The translations under genes were made by a program, and so were the position numbers. This document shows positions 21,794-33,649 of a DNA stretch of 64,000 nt, piece after piece. Each line of letters opens with the position of its first letter. The stretch's first letter is position 1. This DNA is from Dentipellis sp. KUC8613 (taxonomy: Eukaryota; Basidiomycota; Agaricomycetes; Russulales; Hericiaceae): assembly GCA_002286715.1 (NCBI GenBank), contig NSJX01000002.1, forward strand, positions 792,396-856,395. Direction: 5' to 3'. The notes under the pieces were generated by a model that was not told the origin of the DNA, did no database searches, and was given only the letters and a program-made list of their open reading frames with translations.

Positions 21794-23814
21794 GTTGATG
21801 TTGATTTATCCAAAAATGTTCAGTCTGGGTGAGGTGAGATGAGAAGTTAAGAGACAATGAGAGTGCTGTAGCCCATCAACCACACGCCCGCCCATTTTAT
21901 ACCCAACTGCGGCGTCTGTCAGGCCAGCCTAGCAAGCTCGCAGCTACAGTACGCGCGTCCGGCGCCGCCGTACCCCACTCTGCATCCAAGATCGCGATCG
22001 CCCGTCATAATCGTACCGGGGGCCCACGTCGCATCCTGTGTTGAGTAATGGTAAGGCTGCGCAGGAAGCAGGAACAGCGCTGAAATGTGTGGATAGAGCC
22101 CGGAGCCGCGCTGGACGAGGCCGGCGTCTGGCTCGGGGATGGCCTCGGCCATGGCCTCTGCGCACCTTGGCGGCGCTCCGCGCACATTCAGTCGCCCTCG
22201 AGGCGATCGACGGTGCCCGAGCGCTGGGCCGCATGCTGGGATTCCTAAGCCCATGCAGGCGCAGGCGCGGGTGTCGGTGCGTGCGTGGCTGGCCGCCGGT
22301 GCGGGCTAGTGACAGCGACCCACTATAGCTCCTGGAGCCTGGTGGCGAGGGCTGAGGCCTGGCGGCGAGGGTTGAGCCCTGCGTCGCAAGGGTGTACAGC
22401 GGTGCGAGGAAAGCATCCGTCCATGAAAAATGCTGAGGATCTCAGCGAGCCCGGTCATTCCGACATAAATGTCCATCAATGACCCAGTTGGACATGTTCA
22501 TTGAGCCCGCTTCCTAGATTCAAAACCGCTAGGCGCACGAAGAAGTCTGATGTTCCGGAATGCATCAATGTATTGATCCTGATAGTGCAGAGAAAGTGTG
22601 GCCACAAATCATAAATGAAGACGTGCTCATTCCTGTGCATCGGTAAGTTCGTACTCGCCCGAGGGACTACGGCGCCTACATCAGGAGATACATACCTCGT
22701 GACCAGTCGTGAAGAACGAATGGTACATGTGCCCGCTGTACACGCATCCCTTCGGCCGTCCGGGATTAGATGCACAGATGAGGCAGCAAGGAGGGGATAT
22801 GCATACGTGAACGTCTGGGACGGCAGCGGGGCCAGCCAGTGACTTCGATGCCGAGACGCGGAGCGCGCAGGAAGTCGGCTTGAAGGTTGTTTAGATGAAT
22901 AAATGTTGCATGAGGACGGTATTGCGAGGCCTGTAAGTTTAGCACAAGCTACATATACAACGGTGGGGAATGCGGGGTAGGCCTGAGACGAACTGACAGC
23001 ATAAGAATAGAGTCAATGTCGCACACCACATCATGCTGGGGCTCTGAAGTACTTTGCTGGAGTGCCTCTTTTCTGAGGACTCTAGGTGGTCGTCATATGA
23101 TTAGAAAGGGTATGAGTGGTGACACCACTCACTGGATGAGATTGAATTTCCTAGCGTGCACTGAACTCACACCGGAATATAAAGCTCATTGAAGCAGCTG
23201 AGCTATTCTCGTACACCGTGGATGAAGTCGGAGAACAGCCATCAAAGGAAGAAATCAGATGAAGCACCTCGACGAACATCTGAATGCAAGCCATGCGGTT
23301 CGCAGCGAACCCTAGGGTGGTTACGGAAGCAATCACCGCCTCAACCGACAATTTTGCAGTGAAGAAAGGTATCCAGTGACCTCAGAACGGAACATATCGT
23401 CGTGGTGTCGCGCTGCAAGCCGGGTGAGCTCGACAGACCGGAGAATTCGGGGGAGAGAAGCGCACGTGCAGCACGCGAACTCGCGACGTGTCTCTTTCTG
23501 TGGCGCCCGCCAACGAAACGAACCTCTTTGCTTCATGCGTATATAACACATTCACGACTCCGGTATGTACCTTCCCGGCCGTCTGCCTCGTCGCCGTCGC
23601 CTTTAACGACCTTCAGGAAACCCAAATACATCTTCTCTTTCCTCCATTTTGGCCTATACGGCGGTGACGTCAAGCGCTGCCCGCTGCACCCGAAACGAAA
23701 CGATACCAGATTCCTCGCACACCGCGACACCCCGCGCCCCGCGCCCCTCGTCTCCCCCTAAGACTTTGCTGGCGCGCACCCGCCCTGCTCACCCCACCCC
23801 ACTTCTGACACCCG
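21794..23814. other. 2-kb interval without a supported gene
   Basis: Contains the aldehyde dehydrogenase promoter (21794 on), a very GC-rich block (about 21940-22330) and a short imperfect tandem repeat. The open frames are short, lack recognisable motifs and do not chain through splice sites. The last few hundred bases should be the Gdt1 promoter. Confidence 0.4.
22337..22376. repeat. Two-copy 20-bp GC-rich tandem repeat
   Basis: GCCTGGTGGCGAGGGCTGAG is followed directly by GCCTGGCGGCGAGGGTTGAG (18/20 identical), with a further degraded partial copy. It lies in noncoding GC-rich DNA. Confidence 0.6.
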
Positions 23815-24816
23815 ATGTCTGCGGAAAATGGCACCACCCCCGCCGCGCCCGAAACCGCGCTGTCCGCGTTCGCACAGGCGTTCCTCATGATCCTCGTCTC
23901 GGAGGTCGGCGACAAGACGTTCCTCATCGCCGCGATCCTCGCCATGCGGCACCCGCGGCTCACCGTCTTCCTCGGCGCCTTCGGCTCGCTCGCGCTCATG
24001 TCGGCGCTGTCCGCCGCGCTCGGGCACCTCCTGCCGACGCTCATCCCAAAGCGGTGGACGCAGGCCGCGGCGGCGGTGCTGTTCCTCGTGTTCGGGGTGA
24101 AGATGGGGCTCGAGGGCCGCGAGATGAAGGCGGGGAGCGACAAGATGCGTGAGGAGATGCGCGAGGCGGAGGAAGAAATCGAGGAGGATGCGGCGGTCAT
24201 GGACGGCGCGGGCGCGGGCAGTGGCGCCACGGTGCCGCTGGAGGAGCTCGAGGAAGGCGTGGGTGCGAATGGAAATGGCATTGGAAACGGGCATGCGCGG
24301 AGGGCGTCCGTCGCGGAGAAGACAGGGGGCGTGCGGCATATGTTGGACGGCGCGCGCAACCTCTGCAGCCTGTTCCTCGGCCCGATTTTCGTGCAGGCGT
24401 TCGTGCTGACGTTCCTCGGTGAGTGGGGCGACCGGAGTCAGATTGCGACTATCGCGCTTGCCGCTGCACATGTAAGACACCCCGCCGCTGCTTCGCGCTC
24501 GATGACGATGACGCTGAACGTTGTTGCACTCGCGGCAGAATCCATATCTTGTAACGATTGGCACCATCCTCGGCCATTCATGTTGTACCGCGGTTGCAGT
24601 CGTCGGCGGACGATACGTCTCCACAAAAATCTCGCCGAAGCACGGTACGCACTGTCTCATTGCTTGCGCGGTGGAGAAATGACATGCTGATAATGTGCTT
24701 CCGCTGCAGTGACACTTGGCGGGGCGGCGTTGTTCTTGTGTTTCGGAGTGATCTATCTGTATGCCGCATACGAGTCGACGGACATCGACGTAGATATGCA
24801 TATACCCCGCGAATAG
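23815..24816 (+). CDS. GDT1: Gdt1/TMEM165-family (UPF0016) Mn2+/Ca2+ transporter
   Basis: Golgi-type cation transporter needed for Mn2+ and Ca2+ homeostasis and glycosylation in yeast and humans. Both signature motifs are present: SEVGDKTFLIAAILAMRHPR in the first half (about residues 28-47) and LGEWGDRSQIATIALAAAH in the second. Each is embedded in a hydrophobic helix group (VFLGAFGSLALMSALSAALG, AAAVLFLVFGVKMGLEG; FLGPIFVQAFVLTFLGEWGD). A long charged cytosolic loop (MREEMREAEEEIEEDA...) separates the halves. Two short introns lead to NPYLVTIGTILGHSCCTAVA, VVGGRYVSTKISPKH and VTLGGAALFLCFGVIYLYAA, ending at 24816. No cleavable signal peptide is evident. The family assignment is secure; the exact compartment is inferred. 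Confidence 0.93.
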
Positions 24817-25078
24817 ATGTATAGTTATAGACGACATAATGAACGATGGATACAGGCGGATATGGAGCGATCCATGGCACGGCAGACTGGTTCATAGATT
24901 CTGTATGACGACGAATAATACGTGTCCCTTCTGTGCATGCATCCGTCCATGACGTCGGCAGTAGTGTTGGAAGCCATCTCTCCCTGCTTATAAGACCGAA
25001 CGGCCCATCGAAAGTACTCACCAACCACCGAAGTCACCCATCTGCCCACCAACCCGCCCACCCACACACTTTATTACC

Positions 25079-25506
25079 ATGTCCAAGGGATCTTACAGTC
25101 TCGACACTCCCGCCGACCGCGAGGACATCGCCTACAACCCCCGCGCAGACGCAGCCTTCGATGACGCCGACTTCACCGAGGAGAAGGCGGGAGCTGTAGA
25201 TGTCGCACAGCGCGGCGGAAGCAACCTTGCCACGGGCTTCGACGCTCAGCAGGAAGACAACGAGGCCGCGCGCTCAGAGGAGACCGGCAAAGTGCCTCGC
25301 AGTACGTCTCTACATCATTTGAGTGCTCGAAATATTTCTCACCTGCACGTGTAGGGGAAGTGGAGGAGCTGCAGAGCAGTCTGCGCCCCGAGGAGAGGAA
25401 TGTCCAGTCCAGGACCAGGCACGCCAAGGTAGACGCTTTCCAGCAAGAAAGGTCTATCGATGCTGCAGTCGACAAGGCTTCGGATCTTGATGCTGGCATG
25501 AACTAG
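25079..25506 (+). CDS. Conserved-looking hypothetical acidic protein, 124 aa
   Basis: Two exons (25079-25301 and 25355-25506) give 124 residues: start MSKGSYSLDTPADREDIAYN, end VDKASDLDAGMN. It is hydrophilic and rich in Asp/Glu/Ala/Gln/Arg, with no signal peptide or membrane segment, so probably disordered. Splicing is well supported because the joined frame (VPRREVEELQSSLRPEERN) remains open. I do not recognise a domain. It lies between Gdt1 and MED19 on the same strand with independent spacing. Confidence 0.65.
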
Positions 25507-26011
25507 AGGATGAAGTGGTTGTTGTGTGGACTGTTATGGACTCTTCTGTAGCCGTGTGTCTCGACGTTATATTGTAATACACAAACCTTTCTTCTTGAAT
25601 ATGTCTCTTGCAAGTGTGTAAAAGCGGCTAATGCGCATGGTCTCCGCTTGCGCTAGGGTCCCCAAAAGTGTTCTTCGTCCCTGATTATACCGCTATCGAG
25701 ACGCCTATAGTCAATGTCTGCTGCGTCAGCGGCACAAATCCAGCTATGATAATCCCCTCACGTCCGGACAAAGAAATCATGAGGAAAGATACCTGTGGTG
25801 ACTTTGATCCGTATCGTAGAATGCATATGGCCAGATAGCGAAGTACAATCATCTGTGAGTGTGTAGGCTGCAAGGGGCGGAAGAGAGAAAGACATTATGC
25901 TGACATCAGCATTCGGATGGGTTGCCGAGGTTGAGAACAAGGCGGCGCCACAAGTGCGGACAGAGCGCTCACCGTTGGCCGTCGCTGTCATCGTCCTTGC
26001 TCCCGACTGCC
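25507..26011. other. Intergenic, MED19 promoter side
   Basis: About 500 bp between same-strand genes. Nothing beyond presumptive 3'UTR and promoter was recognised. The open frame reaching back to 25922 uses a TTG and is not a better MED19 start. Confidence 0.35.
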
Positions 26012-27302
26012 ATGCAGCCCCAAGCAGGTCCTTCCTCCCCGTCGGCCACGTCCTCCGCACCTAATCCCGCCCCCCTCGCGCCCATCCCGCCGTTGTATCT
26101 CCTTCCTCCAGGTGAGCTGCGCGACCTGTGCTATTGTATTCCAGGCGCCCTAATGGCTGTCTCTCCCAAAGCCCCACCACAACCGACACCACTCCTCGCC
26201 AGCACACAGGACCTCATCTCTCGCTTCCACCTCCTCCCCGCATATGACAAGTTTGTGCGCCCTCTCGTCACGCCGGCGCCCGTGACGCCCTCAACTCCGA
26301 ACCCCTCGACCCCCGCCCCATACAGCGCCACATTTCCTTCCCTCGACAAGGGCAAGGGAAAGGAGCGCGAGCAGGGCACTCCTGCACCCGATGGCGACGA
26401 CGAGGATGGCAGGGACGGAAAAAAGAAGAAGAATAGCTACAAGCATCTTATCAAGGGCATTCCTGGTGCGTAGTCTTCAGCATCCGCAGATCGGCGGGCT
26501 GACTGCATCTGTGCTCCCGTCCTTAGGCCGTCACTCGATGAAGAAGGACGACTTCCTCACCACGACCATCCAGGCTCCTCCAAAACAACTCGCATACATC
26601 AAGCCATTTGACCTTAAAACGCAACAGGATGCATTTTCCGTGTCACTCGAGGGTCTCAAAGGCGTACGTCGCTCCACTGGCGATCTTCCTTTCGCCTGGA
26701 GCGCGTATACTCATTGTTTCTGCTGTCTAGTGGAACATCCATGCCCTCGTCCTCGAATCTACGCAAGCCCGAGAAGACCGAAAAAAGCGGGTGCGTGTGG
26801 CCCGCCTGTTCCCCACCGCTGACGATTCCTAACGCGCGTGTGATCTATTTCAGAAAGAGCTCAAACGACTTGCAAAAGCCCAGGCGACAGGCGCCGCCCC
26901 ACTACCGCCACAACCTGCCCGTTCTTCCACGCCAGTCGCCGCGGCGCCGACACCGCCCGCGCGTACTAGCACCCCCGTTCACTCTGCGCCTACGCCAGCA
27001 CAGACTCAAGCACCGGGTCCGCGGGGGACCAAACGCGAGCTGGACGAGACGGGTCCGGGTCCTGGTTCAGGCGGGGTGAATGGCTACCCTCCGCCCACGA
27101 ACGGCGTGGGGGCCGCAAGGGCGGGAGTGCCAGGTGCCCGGCCACGGCCGGTGAAGAAGCAGCGCACGGTATGTGTTCACGCACTGAAGACCACCTGCGA
27201 TGTGGTCAGATGCTGATTGTGACGCAGAACTTGCAGGGACAGGCGCGCGATGTGCATCATCCGCACATGCCGGTGCAGCAACCGACACCGCAGGGGATAT
27301 GA
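26012..27302 (+). CDS. MED19: Mediator complex subunit 19 (Rox3-like)
   Basis: Predicted 346 residues in five exons: 26012-26465, 26527-26663, 26731-26790, 26854-27168 and 27228-27302. Reading phase is kept throughout. The N-terminus is Pro/Ser-rich, then LYLLPPGELRDLC, DLISRFHLLPAYDKFVRPLV, KHLIKGIPGRHSMKKDDFLT and IKPFDLKTQQDAFSVSLEGL. A basic segment follows (EDRKKRKELKRLAKAQ) and a disordered Pro/Gly-rich tail. Fungal MED19 shows the same order: H-L-x-x-x-Y region, basic K-H-L-x-K-x-I-P-G motif and KKR stretch. It acts in the nuclear Mediator head/middle interface. The call is by motif order, not by search. Confidence 0.68.
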
Positions 27303-28353
27303 GGCTTAGACACGGTGTCGTGTTCGCAAGCTCCCTCTGTTCTGATCACTTATGTACGCTGCGTTCGGTGGTGGGCGGACTTCCGCGGGGATATGATGAA
27401 GCCGCGCTGGGTATCTTTGGCGGTGCGCAGGAATACTGTCGACGGGGAAATGGATGGCAGCGACCGCTCGCACGATGGCGAGACAGACGTCAGGGCGTCC
27501 ATCGCTGCCTGTGACCCCGATCTCCAGCAGGATCAGCATCCCGTTTCCGCCGTCCATTGTCCGTTTTGCAATGTCCTCCGGCCCCGCCGCGTCCTCGTTC
27601 CCACCACCTCCCCAATCCGGCCGTCCGTTCCCCTCGCAGGTTTCCCCGCCCGCCCTTACGCGTACGCCTCACGCCGACAATCCTGCTGTATACCAGCCTC
27701 TCAACTGCTTTGTATTACCTCTGCCTGTGTCTCACCCTCAGATCCTCGCTCATATCCACCCGAATTGCCTTGTGCCTTGCCGTGCTACCACTTTGTTATC
27801 ACTTATCACTCACCATCACCTCACGTTTCCGCCCATCCCAGCTACCTATGCATGCACCTCACGTACCACACTTTCATACACCGTCCCATTTGTTCTTATC
27901 ATTTGCATTAGTCGTAATCCGCTTCCCATCCCCCATCCTCCGTTCCCCTTCCTATTCCCGTTCCGCTTCCGTGCGCTACATTTTGCTCACATCGATTTGG
28001 CGTTTTTCGAGTTCTGATCCCGAGTCGCGCGTCGCTGTTCGTTCGCCTTGCGTTGCGCCTCCCTGTCAGGTCTGTACGCTAGATCCAATGCTTCGTTGGC
28101 CCGTTTGTATCTTTGGGCTCTCAGTGCTGTTGCCTGTAACACGATTCTCGGCCCTGTCGTCCGATGTTTGGCGGCAGGGTCGCTTTTGTGGGTTCAGTGT
28201 CGGTGTCAGTGATTCGTGTTTATCTATGTGCGCTTCTTGGTCAAGGTATCGTACAATGGTGTTTGTGCTACTTCTGCTCTTCATCTCGTCTATCTGTCCG
28301 TTCATCCTAGATTGTCTTCCTGCCCGTGCTCACGCGGACCTCTATCGGGCTAC
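27303..28353. other. Pyrimidine-rich interval with long fortuitous frames
   Basis: The + strand is strikingly C/T-rich from about 27560 to 28000. One frame stays open 27557-28435 (292 codons, Leu/Ser/Pro/Arg-rich) and another gives a Pro-rich start near 27570. Neither shows a domain, and the first runs antisense into the Nudix gene. Either the MED19 3'UTR is unusual or an unrecognised Pro-rich exon exists. Confidence 0.3.
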
Positions 28354-29669
28354 CTACCATCGGTCGATGTCGAATCGGCCGTGCAGACGCGTGATGATCT
28401 CCATGTATTCAGGCTCGTTGTCCGGAGTGATGTAGCCTTTCCGAATGAGAAAGTCGATGAGCACTGCGATGATTATACGTCAGATCGACATGGTGGAGTG
28501 GACGGGGCATAAGCATCGACATACCGACAGCACAATTCGGCTTGAACTCGCCCGCCCGCATATGCTCAATGACCTCCTTCAGCGGCAACAACTGCACACA
28601 CACTCAGTCCACCTCCACCAACCCGAGCAGCAGCAGCAAGCACGCACCTCAAACGACTCGACCTCGCCGTCCATCGGCTTAAGCGTGTGCTTCCCGGCCG
28701 GCGCGTGCATGTCGTACACGTACTCGACCTCGGGCTGCAGCCAGCCCTTGTGCGAGCGGAAGAAGTAGCTGATCGCGCCCGACGCGCGCGCGTAGTGCCT
28801 CACCGCGTCCGCGGGCAGGCTCGCCTCCTCGCCGGCCTCTTTGACGAGCGTCTCGTATACGCCTGCGCCCGCGCTGATGCCGCCTGCGACGCTATTGTCG
28901 AGCTGGCCGGGGTAGCTGTGGGGCGTCAATGTCAGCTGTGGAACGCGCTCGTTCGAAGATACACCAGAAGGAGGGATAGGATGTCCATATATGAATGGGG
29001 AGAGTAGGACAGAAAAGGAAAGGACGATCTAGCTTGGAAGGGGAGAGGAGGGACAGGAGCATGAAAGGGGGATACGCACGTCGGCTTCGTCTTCGCGCGC
29101 CTCGGGACCCACACACGCATCCCATGCTCGTCCTGCTCATACACCGTCATATGCACGCCGTACGTGACGACGCCAAAGAGCGCACACGCCGCGCGCTCGA
29201 GCGCAAACGCGTAGTTCGCGCGCGGGCCGCGCTCCGCGTCGACGTCCGCGAGCGCCGCGAGCTCGTCGTGCGCGCCGAACGCGTCGCGGTACACGTCGTA
29301 CAGCTCGTCGCGCCAGAGGGCCTTGCCGATCTGCTCGGGGAAGACACCACCGTCGCGCCAGGCGGCGCAGAGGTCCGCGAGGACGGCCGTGCGCGCGGCG
29401 GGCTCGGAGAGGTGCGGCGCGAAGGCGACGTAGGGCCGCTCGGTGGAGGACGGGGCGTGTGTGTGGATGAGCCAGGATTCAGGGAGGTTCTGTGCGCGGC
29501 GGGAGGCATTGTCGGCGGCGAGGGCTTCGACGACTGGGGGGAGGAGCAGCCCGATGGGCGGGTTGGTTGTGGGTGAGAGGCGGAAGGGCACGAGGGGCTC
29601 CGGGCAGGTCTGCGGACGGAAGTTGTCGCAGCGTTTGATGAGGTCGAGATAGCTAAGGGAGGTCGACAT
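28354..29669 (-). CDS. DUF4743/Nudix hydrolase (TNR3-like N-terminal architecture)
   Basis: The ATG at 29669 begins MSTSLSYLDLIKRCDNFRP, matching the DUF4743 domain that precedes the Nudix domain in Tnr3-related proteins (WRDELYDVYRDAFG, FALERAACALFGVVTYGVHM). After an intron the Nudix part reads YPGQLDNSVAGGISAG, then ETLVKEAGEEASL, a Nudix box in the Tnr3 style with KE..EEA in place of RE..EE. It continues with SGAISYFFRSHKGWLQPEVE and LLPLKEVIEHMRAGEFKPN, ending LHGRFDIDRW-stop at 28354. In yeasts such domains hydrolyse damaged thiamine diphosphate analogues and may be fused to thiamine pyrophosphokinase; no kinase domain is seen here. Likely cytosolic. Confidence 0.87.
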
Positions 29670-30015
29670 CTTGAACTGTCTGATGGTAAGTTTGAAAGCT
29701 GGAGGAGCGTAGTAGTTAGTGTATATGTATACGCACTGTCTCAGTGTAGAGATGTAGATAAGATCAAATCGCGGTGGTCTCGAATTTGCCTCGGCTTACC
29801 TTGGGCTGAATTACTTCACTACTATGAGTGGTCTACAAATTCTCTTCGACAACTGGGGATGAGACAGGGCTAGATAAGATGCAGAAAACATTGTCTGGAT
29901 CGACCTGTTTTTGAGGACGCGTCTGACTCGGGCTCCACGGCCCCTCGAAAATCCAGAGCTCACGTACGACTCGGTTATCGTACTACACTATGTCATCGTT
30001 CTCAAGCCCCAATAG
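29670..30015. other. Intergenic, Nudix promoter and GH92 3' region
   Basis: About 345 bp between two minus-strand genes; no further feature seen. Confidence 0.35.
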
Positions 30016-33000
30016 CTACATCCCAGTACTGACACTCGGCGGCAAGTCTTCTTGGTTAGTACCCCAACTCGACGGCCGTGGTCCCAGCGTCAACTCCAGC
30101 GTACCGCCCTTCGTGAAGATATCATGCGAGATCCAATTCTTGGTATATGGCTTCCCATCCAGCTTTGCGCTCTGCACCACATAACACATCAGCATCCAGC
30201 CCAAGCGCGCATATACTGCCGCACGGAACGCACCTGGACATATCTGTTCCTCTTCGCGCCGTCAAAATGCACCGTCGTAATCCGCGCCGTCGTGCGCGTC
30301 ACAGCGTTCCTGAACGCGACCTCCGCGAACAGCGGCGTGGAGAGCAGATACACCGCCTGGCCCGCGACGGGGAACAGCCCCACCGAGCCCCACACGACGA
30401 ACGCGCCCATCGCGCCACTGTCGTCATTCCCCGGCAGCCCGTTCGTGCTCGTGTTGAAGTACGTGGCGAGCAGCCCGTGCACGCGGTCGACCGTGCGCGC
30501 GGGCGCGCCTGCGTAGTTGTATAGGAAGGCAGGCAGGAAGGCCGGCTCGTCGTAGATGTCGATGAACGTGTTGTCCCAGGCGGCGTCGAGCCGCGCGATG
30601 AAAGTCTGTGGCCCGCCCATGAGCGCGATGAGCCGCGCCATGTCGTGCGGCGCGTAGAAGCTGTATTCCCAGCTGGAGGCCTCGTAGAAGTCCTGGTCTG
30701 GCGCGCCGCCGTAGCATTCTTCGTGGCCGAGGACGGGAGAGCAGTGACGCGGGTCGACGTATGCGAAGGAGCCGTTCTAGGAAAGGAGAAGTAAGCATCA
30801 GGAACGGGGAGGATGAGGGGCCCTTACGGTGTAGCGGGCCTGGATAAAGCCGCTGTAACCGGTGTTATTGACGGAGGTATCCCAGAGGTTCGCCCAATCG
30901 CCAGATGCGTTCAGATAGTGATTGTAGTCGTCCGTTTTTCCCAACCCTTTGGCAATTTGTGCGATGCTGAAGTCGTTGTATGAATATTCCAGAGTATGTG
31001 ACGCAGAACTGCAGTATGTGTAAGTTCATATAGAGGAGTTTGAAATCAAGTTGAAGTTACGCACAAGTCGGGAGTGCCACCGGAAGACGGATCGGTGGTG
31101 TCGTCTTTCGGGACATAATGTAACTGTGCACGAGACTTCAGTCCGTTTCTACCTTCGAGGCCCCAGTCTGGCGGCTCTACTGTCGCGTCTTTCACCACCT
31201 TCTTGCCCATCAGCACCCCCACCATGGATGTCAAATGCGTACTCACTGCTTCATACGCCGTGGCCCAGTCAATACCTCCAGTGATTCCCTTCACGAACGT
31301 ATCTGCCAGTACATTGTCTGCATTACTGCCCTGCGAACCCGGTCAGCCATGTCCGCGGCTGAACGGCACTAGGCTTACTCCTTGCGTGTACCCCTTGTCC
31401 AGGCTCATGCGGCAATCTGGCAACCACCCGACGTGTCGGTATATGTCTGGCGCCCCAAATCATGGAATCAGTTGAGACGTATGGGCGCGATCAAGAGGCC
31501 GCCTTACCGACGAGCGCGCGCACCATCTCCGCCTGCGGTCCTGGCTGGGTAATCGTATACAGAGGATGCACCTGTGAGTAAATGCCCTTTACGTCATTTT
31601 CCGAGGAGGAAAGGCGATGAATGGGTCGACGTACGACACGGAACGTGTCCCAGATGCAGTAGCTGCAGAGAAGTTTCATGGGGACCTGCGCACACTGTTC
31701 CGGGGCTGGACTCACAAGCTGTCATAGTATGGTTCTGAGCTCTCCCAAAGTGGGTTGTCCCCTGTCACATTAATTGGGGAGATATAAGTCCTATAAAGCT
31801 ATTGATCACTTGTGAAGGGCTGTACTCGAGGGAGGCAGGTTCATGGAAGCTCACAGATGACCAGAACCTCACGGTGGTGTCGCGATCGACGCCCTGCGTG
31901 CTGATTTGCACAGTGCCCAGCACATCGTTCCATTTGGCGCGTGCGGCTGTGCGGACGCTGTCGAACCCAGCGCCACTCAGGTTCGGAATTTCCGTGGTCG
32001 CGTAGTGACAAGCTTGGTCGGTGGAGAGAAACGAGACACCAATGCGCGCAAGAAATATATTTTCTTGAGATTTGAGGGTAGGTGTGTCGAGTTGAAGGAG
32101 GGCGCCAGCATTGGCTAGACCATCCATAAGTCAGTACAACCGTTCGGGAGGATTGCGTTTGACCGTAGATAGATCCTTACAGCCGCCCGAAGGAGAAAGC
32201 GTGCCAGAGGGCGACACATTACTGCCTTCATATGTTGCAAAAGCTTTGATACCCGGGGCATCGAGGCAGAAGTACACCTATACGAAACATCAGCGTTGCT
32301 TCCACATTTTTGTGGAGTGGATATTCACATTGTAATTTCCCTGGCCAAAGCTAGGCCTGAAATTTCCGCCTCCCGTAACGCGCACAAGCGATTGCTGCGG
32401 CCACACTCTGTCAGTGCTCTGAGACAATTGCTGCCCCTGGATGGACCCGTTACTGAACGAGTGCATGCCATCATTCGTGAGATCGACTAAAAGCGCCGCA
32501 GGCGCATTTGGCTTAGGCACGGCGTGGTAAGTGATGCGATGAAGAGCAGCATGTGCAGTCACGGTCATTTCTGCGGTGATGTTCCCGCCGAGACCAATTG
32601 AAAAGTACCCTGGGGATGCAGCTTCGCGATTGTCAGTACGTGTCAAGAAGTCGGACGAGGACGCACAGACGAGGCCTCGCGACAGCGCGCGCTCAGTCTC
32701 ATTCGTCACACAGGACGTATCATCGCCGGTGATGCTGCAGTACAAGGGCAAGATTTTGAAGTTGCCCAGAGACGCGCCGCCGCCAGTACCATCGTCGTGT
32801 CTGAATTAAATGCAAATTAAATGCGCCAAATAAGTCGCTGCAGAGTCAAGTTATTAATTCTACTTACAGCTGGGATATGCCTTTGATAGGAGACCCATCG
32901 GAGACGAAACCTCCTTGTCCATCGCTGCTCACCGCGTCGGCAACAGCTGTGGGGTGAGAGTGAGTGGCGGCTAGGCGGCGCGCGTCGCCGCGCGTGATGC

Positions 33001-33263
33001 TGAACGGGCGCTCCGCACCTTTGACCGAACCAAATGGCAGGGTTGCCCCAGGAAATGTGTTCCCACCTCCCAGCGTCCCGATGAACGTGTTTACTGTCCA
33101 CCCGTCTAGTGTCAGTGGCCCAATGTACAAAATTCAAGCTTCTCTAGGAACACCGACCATATTGCGCAGGATCAGCCGCCGCACCAGCTGAGTCACTGAG
33201 GTCGTTGGACGTGGCCGCGACCAACACCGCAAGCGTGGTAGCGCACAGGCACGGTACGAGCAT
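30016..33263 (-). CDS. GH92 alpha-mannosidase, copy A
   Basis: Secreted glycoside hydrolase family 92, a Ca2+-dependent exo-alpha-mannosidase family active on N-glycans or mannans. The start at 33263 gives a signal peptide, MLVPCLCATTLAVLVAATSN. The mature part has VNTFIGTLGGGNTFPGATLP (GH92 N-terminal motif), VSDGSPIKGISQL, SPGYFSIGLGGNITAEMTVT and VDLTNDGMHSFSNGSIQG. It continues with WNDVLGTVQISTQGVDRDTT and ends ISHDIFTKGGTLELTLGP before the stop at 30016. The C-terminal (alpha/alpha)6 barrel keeps GLPGNDDSGAMGAFVVWGS, which contains the GNDD motif with family catalytic aspartates. About 15 introns, many matching copy B in position, indicate recent common descent. Divergent from copy B. 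Confidence 0.9.
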
Positions 33264-33312
33264 CCTTCTTCGACACTGGGCACATGCTGGTCTACGGCAT
33301 GGCGTGCACGGC

Positions 33313-33318
33313 TTTATA
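33313..33318 (-). promoter_or_regulatory. TATA box of GH92 copy A
   Basis: TATAAA on the minus strand, 50 bp upstream of the copy A start. With its partner at 33607 it marks the two sides of a 386-bp shared divergent promoter. Confidence 0.45.
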
Positions 33319-33606
33319 GACTATGAGGGCGACAAGGGGCGGAATAGCGAAGCCGGCGGCGGATGCTGGCGGATGTCATGGGGGCAGCCTTGTGGGTTGA
33401 AGATGTGCAAGGCACAGCAGAACCACCTGGACGACGCCGCAGCTGACGATGCTCATGCCCGCTATGCGTCCATCAAATCACCCGCGCTTGGTATCCGCGT
33501 GTGTGCTTGCTCTCGTGAGTACTCCGTTGCGCTCCCCAGGTCACATGCAGAAGCACAGACATTCTTTGTCCATCCTGCCCATACATCCCCGGCCCATCTA
33601 TCCGTC

Positions 33607-33612
33607 TATAAA
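33607..33612 (+). promoter_or_regulatory. TATA box of GH92 copy B
   Basis: TATAAA 38 bp upstream of the ATG at 33650. Another ATG at 33622 lies too close to the box and in a frame that does not reach the mature enzyme, which supports 33650. Confidence 0.45.
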
Positions 33613-33649
33613 TTGACCACCATGGAATTTTGGTCGCTTCCAGCTCACT

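Noticed and set aside
23670..24837. 359-codon minus-strand frame over the Gdt1 gene
   Set aside because: Caused by high GC and lack of stops; the plus strand encodes the signature EVGDKT and EWGDRS motifs.
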